A stretch of 46,687 bases of DNA from Ruminococcus sp. (lineage in GTDB: Bacteria; Bacillota; Clostridia; Lachnospirales; Lachnospiraceae). Below are positions 23,480 to 32,152 of the stretch, one piece after another. Below the pieces are notes generated by a model. The model was given only the letters and a program-made list of their open reading frames with translations. It was not told the DNA's origin and ran no database searches. Within the stretch, counting starts at the first letter, position 1, and every line of letters starts with the position of its first letter. The translations under genes were made by a program, and so were the position numbers. The stretch lies in contig JAHHTL010000015.1 in assembly GCA_020024635.1 (NCBI GenBank), forward strand, positions 1 to 46,687, given 5' to 3'.

Positions 23480-24889
23480 TTATTCTTTACCGTCAAAACA
23501 GTATGTACACAATTTACATGGTGAAATTCCTATCGACTCAATCAAGTCATCCAGTCTGTGATAACGCAATGTAGTAAAATTCTGACGTTTTCTGATTTCC
23601 TCTACCATCGCATGATATCGTTCACAACATGGGTTGGAATATTCCTCCAACACTTCCTTTGTAACCTCTTCTTCACGTTCTTTAATCACCTGTCTTGTAA
23701 TCAACTCTGCTTCTGATTTTGTACGTGAGAAATTCAAATATTTACAACCATATAATAGTGGCGGACACGCCGGACGAACATGAACTTCTTTTGCACCACT
23801 TTGATACAAAAATTCTGTTGTTTCACCAAGCTGGGTTCCACGCACAATAGAATCATCGATCAATAAAAGCTTTTTATCTTTAATAAGCGGTTGTACCGGC
23901 AGCAATTTCATTTTTGCTATCAAACTTCTTTGTTCCTGATTTGCCGGCATAAATGATCTTGGCCATGTTGGTGTATATTTAATAAATGGTCTTGCATAAG
24001 GTATCCCTGATTGATTTGCATATCCGATTGCATGTGCAATTCCAGAATCCGGAACTCCGGCAATGATGTCTGGCGAAATCTTTCCTTCATCCCTGTTTGC
24101 CAAAAGTTTTCCACATTCGTATCTCATTTTTTCAACATTTACCCCTTCATAGGTAGAGGTCGGGTATCCAAAGTAAACCCACAAAAAGGAACAAATTTTC
24201 ATTTTTTCTTGCGGCCCACTTATTACTTCCACATGATCCGGTGTGATAAAATCAATTTCTGCCGGTCCTAATTCTCGATAATCCTCATATCCAAGATTTA
24301 TATAAGCAAAGTTTTCAAAAGAAATACAATACGAATCTTCTTTTTTCCCAATAAAAACAGGAGTTCTTCCATATTTGTCACGAGCTGCATAAATTCCTTT
24401 TTTTGTCATCAGAATAATATTCATAGATCCATCTACGATATCCTGTACAAAACGAATTCCTTCCTCTATGGAATCCTTTTTACAAATTAGTGATGCCACC
24501 AATTCTGTACAATTAATTTTTCCACCACTCATTTCCTGAAAATGTGTATGCCCATTCTCATAAACTTTTGTCAATAATTCATCTAGATTATTAATCCTTC
24601 CAAGAGTTATTAACGCAAAACTTCCAAGATGTGACTGAATCAATAATGGCTGAGGATCATAATCTGAAATACACCCAATTCCAAGATTTCCTGTCATCTC
24701 ACCTGCATCTTTTTCAAATTTTGTACGAAAAGGAGAATTCTCTATATTGTGAATTGCTCTTTGAAACCCTTCTGGACCGTAAGTTGCCATTCCACCTCTT
24801 CTTGTACCTAGATGCGAATGATAATCTACCCCGTAAAATAACTCCAGTGTACAGCTCCGCTTTGATGCCACTCCAAAAAAACCGCCCAT
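23480..24889 (-). CDS. Amidophosphoribosyltransferase-like protein lacking the N-terminal glutaminase cysteine
   Basis: PurF makes 5-phosphoribosylamine from PRPP using ammonia from glutamine. This 469-residue homologue has the two-domain layout and a good PRPP site (LLLIDDSIVRGTQL at 341-354). It also has cysteines matching the 4Fe-4S ligands of the Bacillus enzyme (Cys233 in ICSFLWVYF, a Cys in the 370-382 region, and CKLCTYCFDGK near the end). However, the N-terminus reads M-G-G-F-F-G-V where PurF has the catalytic C-G-V-F-G. The ATG has GGAAGGAG upstream, so no earlier Cys start exists. It could be ammonia-dependent, have another substrate, or be regulatory. Confidence 0.85.
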   Translation of the reverse strand: MGGFFGVASKRSCTLELFYGVDYHSHLGTRRGGMATYGPEGFQRAIHNIENSPFRTKFEKDAGEMTGNLGIGCISDYDPQPLLIQSHLGSFALITLGRINNLDELLTKVYENGHTHFQEMSGGKINCTELVASLICKKDSIEEGIRFVQDIVDGSMNIILMTKKGIYAARDKYGRTPVFIGKKEDSYCISFENFAYINLGYEDYRELGPAEIDFITPDHVEVISGPQEKMKICSFLWVYFGYPTSTYEGVNVEKMRYECGKLLANRDEGKISPDIIAGVPDSGIAHAIGYANQSGIPYARPFIKYTPTWPRSFMPANQEQRSLIAKMKLLPVQPLIKDKKLLLIDDSIVRGTQLGETTEFLYQSGAKEVHVRPACPPLLYGCKYLNFSRTKSEAELITRQVIKEREEEVTKEVLEEYSNPCCERYHAMVEEIRKRQNFTTLRYHRLDDLIESIGISPCKLCTYCFDGKE

Positions 24890-24935
24890 TTTTTTCTCCT
24901 TCCAAAATCCTTTTACACTCCAAATTTACGTTTTC

Positions 24936-24964
24936 AGTTTAGCAGACATTTTTTCCTTCGTAAA
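24936..24964 (-). promoter_or_regulatory. Promoter of the PurF-like gene
   Basis: TTTACG and TAAACT on the minus strand, 17 bases apart; a moderate match. Confidence 0.5.
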
Positions 24965-25129
24965 GTCAAAGGCTTTCCGTTTTTTTCATTTTTCATCAAA
25001 TTTTCACGTTATTTATAGCACTTATTATTTATGCTAATTTTCGTTTATCATCATTTTTATAATTCCATATGAAAACATATAAAAACATATAAATTTTATC
25101 TTTTTTTATGCTTGAAATAAAATTGGGGC
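24965..25129. other. AT-rich divergent spacer between PurF-like gene and carB
   Basis: No gene is visible. Several CATATAAAAACATATAAA-like near-repeats occur at 25068-25095 but no recognised operator. Confidence 0.4.
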
Positions 25130-25159
25130 TTTACTTATGACTAATGATGCAATTATAAT
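25130..25159 (+). promoter_or_regulatory. Promoter of carB
   Basis: TTTACT (25130-25135) and TATAAT (25154-25159) are 18 bases apart. A 75-base leader follows. Confidence 0.7.
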
Positions 25160-25167
25160 AGTCCCTA

Positions 25168-25199
25168 GCAGGAAGTTCTGCCCATCTGTGTAGACAGAT
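25168..25199 (+). promoter_or_regulatory. Tandem small hairpins in the carB leader
   Basis: GCAG-GAAGTT-CTGC (25168-25181) and ATCTGT-GTAG-ACAGAT (25184-25199) stand two bases apart near the 5' end of the mRNA. I do not recognise a riboswitch. They may stabilise or regulate the transcript. Confidence 0.35.
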
Positions 25200-25239
25200 T
25201 GTATCTAATTAACATTGTATATATATAAGGAGGTAAGGT

Positions 25240-28200
25240 ATGCCACAAAGGACAGACATTCATAAAATACTGATCATTGGTTCCGGCCCAATTATTATAG
25301 GTCAAGCTTGTGAGTTTGATTATTCAGGTACACAGGCATGTAAGGCATTGAAAAAACTAGGGTACGAGATTGTTTTGGTTAACTCTAATCCAGCAACGAT
25401 TATGACAGACCCAGAAACTGCTGATGTTACATACATCGAACCACTTAATGTAGAAAGACTTGAACAGATTATCGCAAAGGAACGTCCTGACGCGCTGCTC
25501 CCTAATCTTGGCGGCCAGTCCGGGCTTAATTTATGTTCGGCACTTGCAAAAGCCGGTGTTCTTGACAAGTATAATGTAGAGGTTATCGGCGTTCAAGTAG
25601 ATGCCATCGAACGTGGCGAAGACCGTATCGAATTTAAAAATGCCATGAACGCACTGGGAATCGAAATGGCAAGAAGTGAGGTTGCTTACTCTGTTGAAGA
25701 AGCACTTTCCATCGCTGAAGAACTTGGTTATCCTGTTGTTCTTCGCCCTGCTTATACTATGGGTGGCGCCGGTGGTGGTCTTGTTTACAACAAAGACGAA
25801 TTAAAAACCGTATGTGCGCGTGGTTTAAAAGCCAGCCTTGTAGGACAGGTGCTCGTAGAAGAGTCCATTCTTGGTTGGGAAGAATTGGAACTTGAAATTG
25901 TTCGTGACCAGAAAAACAATATGATCACTGTATGTTTCATTGAAAATATTGATCCACTAGGGGTTCACACTGGGGATTCTTTTTGTTCCGCTCCAATGCT
26001 TACTATTTCAGAAGATTGTCAAAAACGTCTACAAGAACAAGCTTATAAGATTGTAGAATCTGTAGAAGTAATCGGTGGTACAAACGTACAGTTTGCTCAC
26101 GATCCTGTAAGTGATCGTATCATCGTCATCGAAATCAATCCTCGTACTTCTCGTTCCTCTGCACTTGCATCAAAAGCGACAGGATTCCCGATCGCTCTTG
26201 TATCTGCAATGCTTGCAGTTGGTCTTACATTAGACGAGATCCCATGCGGTAAATATGGTACACTAGATAAATATGTGCCAGATAGTGACTATATCGTCAT
26301 CAAATTCGCTCGTTGGGCTTTCGAAAAATTCAAAGGTGTAGAAGATAAACTTGGAACTCAAATGCGTGCTGTTGGCGAAGTTATGAGTGTTGGAAAAACT
26401 TACAAAGAAGCGCTCCAAAAAGCAATTCGTTCTCTGGAAACAGGATGCTATGGACTTGGACACGCGAAGAATTTTGACAAATTAAGCAAACGAGAACTTC
26501 TCCATATGCTTACATCCCCAACAAGTAACCGTCACTTCATCATTTATGAAGCCCTTAGAAAGGGTGCTACCATTGAGGAAATTCATGAACTGACACAGAT
26601 CAAAGCCTATTTCCTTCAGGAAATGAAAGAACTGGTAGAGGAAGAAGAAGCGCTTACTAAACATAAAGGCCAGCTCCCTTCTGACGAACAACTTATTTCT
26701 GCAAAGAAAAATGGTTTTTCAGACAAATATTTAAGCCAGATTCTTGAAATATCCGAAGAATCTATTCGTGAGAAACGCTTAGAACTTGGTATCAAAGAGG
26801 AGTGGGAAGGCATTCACGTAAGTGGCACGCAAGACAGTGCATACTACTATTCTTCTTACAACGGATCCGATAAAAATCCTGTTTCATCTGATAAACCAAA
26901 GATCATGATTCTTGGTGGTGGACCAAACCGTATCGGACAGGGTATCGAATTTGACTATTGTTGTGTTCATGCATCTTTGGCACTGAAAAAATTAGGCTTT
27001 GAAACCATTATCGTAAACTGTAATCCTGAAACAGTATCCACAGATTACGATACCTCTGATAAGCTGTATTTTGAACCTCTTACACTGGAAGATGTCCTTA
27101 GCATTTACGAAAAAGAACAACCAGTAGGAGTCATTGCTCAATTTGGTGGACAAACACCATTGAATCTAGCTGCAGACTTGGAAAAAAATGGTGTGAAGAT
27201 TCTTGGAACTGCTCCTTCTGTCATTGATCTTGCAGAGGACCGTGATTTGTTCCGTAACATGATGGATAAATTGGAAATCCCTATGCCAGAATCTGGAATG
27301 GCAGTCAACGTTGATGAAGCCATTTCCATTGCAAATTCTATTGGCTACCCAGTTATGGTAAGACCTTCTTACGTACTTGGTGGACGTGGAATGGAAGTTG
27401 TATACGATGATGAAAGCATGAAAGATTATATGACAGCTGCTGTTGGAGTGACACCAGACCGTCCAATCCTCATTGACCGTTTCTTAAGCCATGCAATGGA
27501 ATGTGAAGCGGATGCCATTAGTGATGGTACACACACTTATGTTCCTGCAGTGATGGAACACATCGAGCTTGCTGGAATTCATTCCGGTGACTCTGCTTGT
27601 ATTATACCTTCGGTACACATTTCAGAAGAAAATGTAAAAACAATCAAAGAATACACGAAAAAAATTGCTGAAGAAATGCATGTAAAAGGACTTATGAATA
27701 TGCAGTATGCCATCGAAAATGGCAAAGTTTATGTTTTGGAAGCAAACCCTCGTGCATCAAGAACTGTGCCGCTTGTTTCCAAAGTATGCAATATTCGTAT
27801 GGTTCCTCTTGCTACAGATATCATTACTGCACCACTTACAGGAAGACCTTCACCAATCGTTGATTTGAAAACGCAAGTGATTCCACATCACGGAGTAAAA
27901 CAGGCTGTTTTCCCATTCAATATGTTCCCTGAGGTAGATCCACTTCTCGGACCTGAAATGCGTTCTACTGGAGAAGTATTAGGACTTTCCGCTTCCTATG
28001 GCGAGGCATTCTACAAAGCCCAAGAAGCTGCTCAAAGTCCACTTCCACTAAATGGAACTGTTCTCTTTTCTGTAAGCAGAAAAGACAAACCAGAATTGGT
28101 AGAAATTGCAAAACTCTTTGCGGACGCTGGATTCCAGATTGTTGCAACAGGAACTACCTATGATTTAATTCGTGAAAATGGTATTGAAGCGAAAAAAATC

Positions 28201-28482
28201 AAGAAGTTGTACGAAGGTAGACCAAATATTCTTGATGCCATTTCAAATGGTGACATTGATCTTATTATCAATACACCTGTTGGCAAAGATAGTGTCCATG
28301 ATGACAGTTATCTTAGAAAAGCAGCAATCAAAGGTAAGATTCCTTACATGACAACAATGGCTGCTGCCAGAGTTGCCGCAAAAGGCATTCATTATGTAAA
28401 GAAACATAGTGACAGTGAATTAAAATCTCTTCAGGAGTTGCATGATGATATAGCGCGTGCAACAGAAAACGCAAATAAATAA
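25240..28482 (+). CDS. carB: Carbamoyl-phosphate synthase large subunit
   Basis: This enzyme makes carbamoyl phosphate from bicarbonate, ammonia and two ATP for pyrimidine and arginine synthesis. The 1080-residue length is standard. The two homologous halves start with IGSGPIIIGQACEFDYSG (about 14-31) and LGGGPNRIGQGIEFDY (about 558-573). The ATP-grasp domains contain RPAYTMGGAGGG and RPSYVLGGRGM, and a C-terminal MGS-like allosteric domain runs from about 940. AAGGAGG precedes the ATG. The small glutaminase subunit gene carA is not adjacent on either side. Confidence 0.97.
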   Translation: MPQRTDIHKILIIGSGPIIIGQACEFDYSGTQACKALKKLGYEIVLVNSNPATIMTDPETADVTYIEPLNVERLEQIIAKERPDALLPNLGGQSGLNLCSALAKAGVLDKYNVEVIGVQVDAIERGEDRIEFKNAMNALGIEMARSEVAYSVEEALSIAEELGYPVVLRPAYTMGGAGGGLVYNKDELKTVCARGLKASLVGQVLVEESILGWEELELEIVRDQKNNMITVCFIENIDPLGVHTGDSFCSAPMLTISEDCQKRLQEQAYKIVESVEVIGGTNVQFAHDPVSDRIIVIEINPRTSRSSALASKATGFPIALVSAMLAVGLTLDEIPCGKYGTLDKYVPDSDYIVIKFARWAFEKFKGVEDKLGTQMRAVGEVMSVGKTYKEALQKAIRSLETGCYGLGHAKNFDKLSKRELLHMLTSPTSNRHFIIYEALRKGATIEEIHELTQIKAYFLQEMKELVEEEEALTKHKGQLPSDEQLISAKKNGFSDKYLSQILEISEESIREKRLELGIKEEWEGIHVSGTQDSAYYYSSYNGSDKNPVSSDKPKIMILGGGPNRIGQGIEFDYCCVHASLALKKLGFETIIVNCNPETVSTDYDTSDKLYFEPLTLEDVLSIYEKEQPVGVIAQFGGQTPLNLAADLEKNGVKILGTAPSVIDLAEDRDLFRNMMDKLEIPMPESGMAVNVDEAISIANSIGYPVMVRPSYVLGGRGMEVVYDDESMKDYMTAAVGVTPDRPILIDRFLSHAMECEADAISDGTHTYVPAVMEHIELAGIHSGDSACIIPSVHISEENVKTIKEYTKKIAEEMHVKGLMNMQYAIENGKVYVLEANPRASRTVPLVSKVCNIRMVPLATDIITAPLTGRPSPIVDLKTQVIPHHGVKQAVFPFNMFPEVDPLLGPEMRSTGEVLGLSASYGEAFYKAQEAAQSPLPLNGTVLFSVSRKDKPELVEIAKLFADAGFQIVATGTTYDLIRENGIEAKKIKKLYEGRPNILDAISNGDIDLIINTPVGKDSVHDDSYLRKAAIKGKIPYMTTMAAARVAAKGIHYVKKHSDSELKSLQELHDDIARATENANK

Positions 28483-28490
28483 TCCATTTT

Positions 28491-28522
28491 ACAGCCGGGC
28501 CGATGTGTGTCCGGCTGTTTTT
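28491..28522 (+). terminator. Terminator of carB
   Basis: ACAGCCGG and CCGGCTGT form an 8-bp GC-rich stem around 12 bases, followed by TTTTT. Confidence 0.93.
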
Positions 28523-28529
28523 ATATAAA

Positions 28530-28558
28530 TTGTAATCTTGCATTCTCTATGTTATACT
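28530..28558 (+). promoter_or_regulatory. Promoter of the pyridoxal kinase gene
   Basis: TTGTAA and TATACT are 17 bases apart, directly after the carB terminator. Confidence 0.7.
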
Positions 28559-28595
28559 AATATCCAAAAATCAATCGGAAAAAGGAGTTTCGACT

Positions 28596-29471
28596 ATGAA
28601 CGGAAAAATCAAAAAAGTTGCTGCCATCCACGATCTCTCTGGTTTTGGACGTTCTTCCCTTACAGCGATCATCCCAACCTTATCTACCATGGGCGTCCAG
28701 GTCTGCCCGCTTCCCACAGCAATTCTTTCAAATCACACTGGCGGATTTGAAAGCTGCAGCTACATCGACCTTACAGATTCTATGACCGAATATATCGATG
28801 CATGGAAAAAAAACAAACTGAGCTTTGACTGTATCTATTCCGGTTTTCTAGGTTCCACAAAACAAATTGAAATCGTTTCCGATTTTATCGATTATTTTGG
28901 CAACCAAAAGAACCTCATCGTAATAGATCCGGTAATGGGGGACAATGGCGTATTATATCGTTCTTTCACTTCAGAAATTATTTTGAAAATGAAAACATTC
29001 ATTCGGAAAGCAGATATCATTACTCCTAACTTTACAGAAGCCGCCTTTCTTCTAGGAATGGATACTCCCCCAGAAAAGATTTCGGATGAAAATGCCCGTG
29101 ACTGGTTATTAAAGCTCTCTAACATGGGTCCCAAAATGGTTGTAATCACCAGCGTTCCTGACATGGCAAAAGAACAATACACAAATGTTCTTGCCTATGA
29201 CCGTGAAAACAATATTTTTTGGAAGGTTGGATGCCGCTACATTCCAGCCTCCTATCCTGGCACCGGAGATACCTTTACAAGCGTTGTGATCGGAAGTCTC
29301 TTACAAGGAGACAGCCTTCCTGTAGCGCTTGATCGAGCAACCCAATTTATATCCCAATGTATCAAAGCCAGTTATGGATTTAATTATCCAAAAAGAGAAG
29401 GCGTTCTCTTAGAAAAAGAACTGGGAATCTTAAATATGCCTGTTCTCATAAGCGGTTACGAAATGTTATAA
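28596..29471 (+). CDS. Pyridoxal/pyridoxamine kinase (PdxK/PdxY, ribokinase family)
   Basis: This enzyme phosphorylates B6 vitamers for PLP salvage. The 291-residue protein begins with KKVAAIHDLSGFGRSSLTA (nucleoside-kinase-like strand and substrate glycine loop), has LIVIDPVMGDNGVLY near residue 108 and the catalytic anion-hole motif PGTGDTFTS near 222-230, with the base Asp in GTGD. AAAGGAG lies eight bases before the ATG. Assignment to the PdxY rather than the ThiD-like pyridoxine kinase branch is by general resemblance. It is monocistronic. Confidence 0.88.
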   Translation: MNGKIKKVAAIHDLSGFGRSSLTAIIPTLSTMGVQVCPLPTAILSNHTGGFESCSYIDLTDSMTEYIDAWKKNKLSFDCIYSGFLGSTKQIEIVSDFIDYFGNQKNLIVIDPVMGDNGVLYRSFTSEIILKMKTFIRKADIITPNFTEAAFLLGMDTPPEKISDENARDWLLKLSNMGPKMVVITSVPDMAKEQYTNVLAYDRENNIFWKVGCRYIPASYPGTGDTFTSVVIGSLLQGDSLPVALDRATQFISQCIKASYGFNYPKREGVLLEKELGILNMPVLISGYEML

Positions 29472-29488
29472 TTTACAAGCTTTTGTTG

Positions 29489-29517
29489 TTGACAATTATT
29501 CTCAAATAGTTTATCAT
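29489..29517 (+). promoter_or_regulatory. Sigma-A promoter of feoAB
   Basis: TTGACA and TATCAT are 17 bases apart. The start point falls just before the cluster of GTTAG/CTAAC half-sites. Confidence 0.8.
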
Positions 29518-29528
29518 GATTTTAGCTG

Positions 29529-29583
29529 GGAGTTAGCTTTTGCTAACTCCTAACTAAAAGCCCTTTAGTTAGCTTAATCTAAC
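29529..29583 (+). promoter_or_regulatory. Cluster of inverted GTTAG/CTAAC half-sites before feoA (likely metalloregulator operator)
   Basis: Six half-sites alternate in orientation: GGAGTTAGC/GCTAACTCC is a perfect 9-bp stem (29529-29550), CTAACTAAA/TTTAGTTAG overlaps it (29550-29572), and GTTAG/CTAAC closes the set (29568-29583). The motif resembles DtxR/IdeR/MntR-type operators (TTAGGTTAG...). A second possible -10 (TATACT, 29589-29594) follows. As RNA, the first two stems exclude each other. Confidence 0.6.
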
Positions 29584-29637
29584 TTTGTTATACTCAATAT
29601 GGGGAGGGTCGTATCAAGTTTTGAAAGGAGCAGACAC

Positions 29638-29862
29638 ATGAGAAATCTTAGTGACGCAAAAGTAGGAGATACTGTAACAGTTGTGAAACTTCACGGTGAA
29701 GGCGCTGTTAAAAGACGAATCATGGATATGGGAATTACAAGAGGCGTAGAAATTCACATTCGCAAAGTCGCACCTCTTGGAGATCCAATGGAATTAAATA
29801 TCCGTGGATATGAGCTTTCTGTCCGTAAAGCAGATGCACAGATGATTGAAATCAACGAATAG
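29638..29862 (+). CDS. feoA: Ferrous iron transport protein FeoA
   Basis: FeoA is a small cytoplasmic SH3-fold partner of FeoB. From ATG 29638 (GAAAGGAG seven bases upstream) the protein is 74 residues: AKVGDTVTVVKLHGEGAVKR, MDMGITRGVEI and VRKADAQMI are typical. A longer reading from 29599 would include the ribosome site. It lies 29 bases before feoB in the same transcript, with the putative metal-dependent operator upstream. Confidence 0.95.
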   Translation: MRNLSDAKVGDTVTVVKLHGEGAVKRRIMDMGITRGVEIHIRKVAPLGDPMELNIRGYELSVRKADAQMIEINE

Positions 29863-29891
29863 TATTTTTCTAAAAGAGAGAGGATGATTTT

Positions 29892-32087
29892 ATGAGTATT
29901 AAAATTGCATTGGCCGGCAATCCCAACTGTGGAAAGACCACATTGTTCAATTCTTTGACCGGCTCAAACCAGTACGTCGGAAACTGGCCTGGTGTAACAG
30001 TTGAAAAAAAAGAAGGACGTTTAAAAGGAAACAAAGATGTTGTGATTCAGGATTTGCCTGGTATTTATTCTTTATCTCCTTATACACTAGAAGAAGTTGT
30101 TGCAAGAAGTTATCTTGTTAACGAAAAGCCAGACGCCATTCTTAACATTATAGATGGAACAAATATTGAACGAAATCTTTACCTTACTACCCAGCTGATC
30201 GAACTTGGTTTGCCAGTCGTGATCGCTGTAAATATGATGGATTTGGTTCGTAAGAATGGAGACCTCATCGATGTCCATAAACTTGGAAAAGAACTTGGAT
30301 GCGAAGTCATTGAAATAAGTGCCTTAAAAGGCGAAGGCGGCATGGATGCTGCGAAAAAGGCAGTGGAACTTGCCAACTCTCACAAAGTCGGAGAACATCC
30401 TCATGTGTTTACCGGAAGTGTAGAACATGCAATTGCACACATTGAAGAATCTATTGCTGGAAAAGTAGATTCTACAACCCTTCGTTGGTATGCCATCAAG
30501 GTATTTGAACGCGATGAGCGTGTTCTTGAAACCTTAAAACTTGATCCGTCACTTGCGGATCACTTAGAGCAACACATTGCAGATTGTGAATCCGAAATGG
30601 ATGACGATTCCGAAAGTATCATTACAAACCAGCGTTACAATTATATCGGAACTGTTGTAGAAAAATCTGTAAAGAAGAAAGCTTCAAAACACAGCCTTTC
30701 TACTTCTGATAAGATTGACCAGATCATCACAAATCGTGTGTTGGCTCTTCCAATCTTTGCAGCAATCATGTTCCTTATTTATTCTATCGCAATGGGGCCA
30801 TGGAAAATTTCTATTGGTACAATGGCAACAGACTGGGCAAATGATGTACTCTTTGGTGAATGGGTTCCTGGATTGTTTGACAGCATCCTCTCTTCACTTG
30901 GTGTAAGCGGATGGTTATACGGATTGATCATGGATGGTATCGTTGCCGGTGTTGGTGCTGTATTAGGTTTCGTACCGCAGATGCTGGTTCTCTTCCTCCT
31001 CCTTGCAATCCTTGAAGATATTGGATACATGGCACGTGTTGCTTTCATTATGGACCGTATTTTCCGTCGTTTTGGATTAAGTGGTAAATCCTTCATCCCA
31101 ATGCTTGTTGCAACAGGATGTGGTGTTCCTGGTATCATGGCTTCTCGTACCATCGAACAGGACCGTGATCGTAAAATGACAATTATGACAACAGGATTTA
31201 TTCCTTGTGGAGCAAAGATGCCAATTATCGGACTTTTTGCCGGAGCAATCTTTGGGAACTCTCCTTGGGTTGCAACATCTGCATTCTTTATCGGAATTGC
31301 TGCTGTAATCATCACTGGTATCATGCTTAAGAAATTTAAAGCATTTGCCGGCGAACCTGCACCATTTGTAATGGAACTTCCTTCTTACCATGCTCCATCC
31401 TCTGGAAACGTATTACGTGCCACATGGGAACGTGGTTGGTCTTTCATTAAACGTGCTGGAACAATCATTTTACTTTCTTCTATTATCCTCTGGTTCCTTC
31501 AGGGATATGGATTTGTCGATGGCGGATTCGCTGCAGTAGAAGATAATAACTCTTCTTTACTTGCCTCTATCGGTAATGCCATCGCTTGGATCTTCTACCC
31601 ACTTGGTTGGATGGGAGATATGGCTTGGAAAGCTACTGTAGCTACATTTACCGGTCTGATTGCAAAAGAAGAAGTCGTTATGACATTCGGTACCTTATAC
31701 AACTACGCCGGTGAATTAAGTGAAGCCGGAAATGAAATTTGGCCATTAGTTGCAAAAGATTTCGGTGCAGTTACTGCTTACAGTTTCATGATCTTTAACT
31801 TACTGTGTGCTCCATGTTTCGCTGCAATGGGAGCCATCAAACGTGAAATGAACAATCATAAATGGACACTTGGAGCAATCGGTTATATGTGTGGATTCGC
31901 CTATGTTGTATCTCTGATTGTATTCCAACTTGCTGGTCTTGTAACAGGCGAAGCTACGTTCGGTATCTGGACAATTGTAGCAATTGCTCTTCTCGCCGGA
32001 ATATTATACTTGCTCTTCCGCAAAGGATACAAAGAAGAAGGAAAAGTACATAGCATTTCTTCTGTAGAAGCGGCTAATAAAAATTAA
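29892..32087 (+). CDS. feoB: Ferrous iron transporter FeoB
   Basis: This GTP-dependent Fe(II) importer sits in the cytoplasmic membrane. The 731-residue protein has an N-terminal G domain with G1 GNPNCGKT (9-16), G3 DLPG (54-57) and G4 NMMD (114-117), a helical insertion, and a polytopic membrane region from about 275 with the two Gate motifs (for example ATGCGVPGIMASRT and a second one with GLIAKEEVVMTFGTLY). The C-terminal cytoplasmic tail is short and has no CxxC. It is the main gene of the feo operon. ABC genes follow after a terminator. Confidence 0.97.
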   Translation: MSIKIALAGNPNCGKTTLFNSLTGSNQYVGNWPGVTVEKKEGRLKGNKDVVIQDLPGIYSLSPYTLEEVVARSYLVNEKPDAILNIIDGTNIERNLYLTTQLIELGLPVVIAVNMMDLVRKNGDLIDVHKLGKELGCEVIEISALKGEGGMDAAKKAVELANSHKVGEHPHVFTGSVEHAIAHIEESIAGKVDSTTLRWYAIKVFERDERVLETLKLDPSLADHLEQHIADCESEMDDDSESIITNQRYNYIGTVVEKSVKKKASKHSLSTSDKIDQIITNRVLALPIFAAIMFLIYSIAMGPWKISIGTMATDWANDVLFGEWVPGLFDSILSSLGVSGWLYGLIMDGIVAGVGAVLGFVPQMLVLFLLLAILEDIGYMARVAFIMDRIFRRFGLSGKSFIPMLVATGCGVPGIMASRTIEQDRDRKMTIMTTGFIPCGAKMPIIGLFAGAIFGNSPWVATSAFFIGIAAVIITGIMLKKFKAFAGEPAPFVMELPSYHAPSSGNVLRATWERGWSFIKRAGTIILLSSIILWFLQGYGFVDGGFAAVEDNNSSLLASIGNAIAWIFYPLGWMGDMAWKATVATFTGLIAKEEVVMTFGTLYNYAGELSEAGNEIWPLVAKDFGAVTAYSFMIFNLLCAPCFAAMGAIKREMNNHKWTLGAIGYMCGFAYVVSLIVFQLAGLVTGEATFGIWTIVAIALLAGILYLLFRKGYKEEGKVHSISSVEAANKN

Positions 32088-32096
32088 CAAACATTT

Positions 32097-32128
32097 TAAA
32101 ATAAGAGCCAAATCTGGCTCTTATTTTA
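32097..32128 (+). terminator. Terminator after feoB
   Basis: AAAATAAGAGCCA and TGGCTCTTATTTT form a perfect 13-bp stem with a four- to six-base loop. No promoter is visible between it and the next gene 25 bases later, so partial read-through is likely. Confidence 0.92.
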
Positions 32129-32152
32129 ATCAAAGGAAAGGTATTTTCTCAT

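Noticed and set aside
30779..31324. 181-codon minus-strand ORF inside feoB
   Set aside because: It is an antisense shadow of the conserved FeoB membrane domain.
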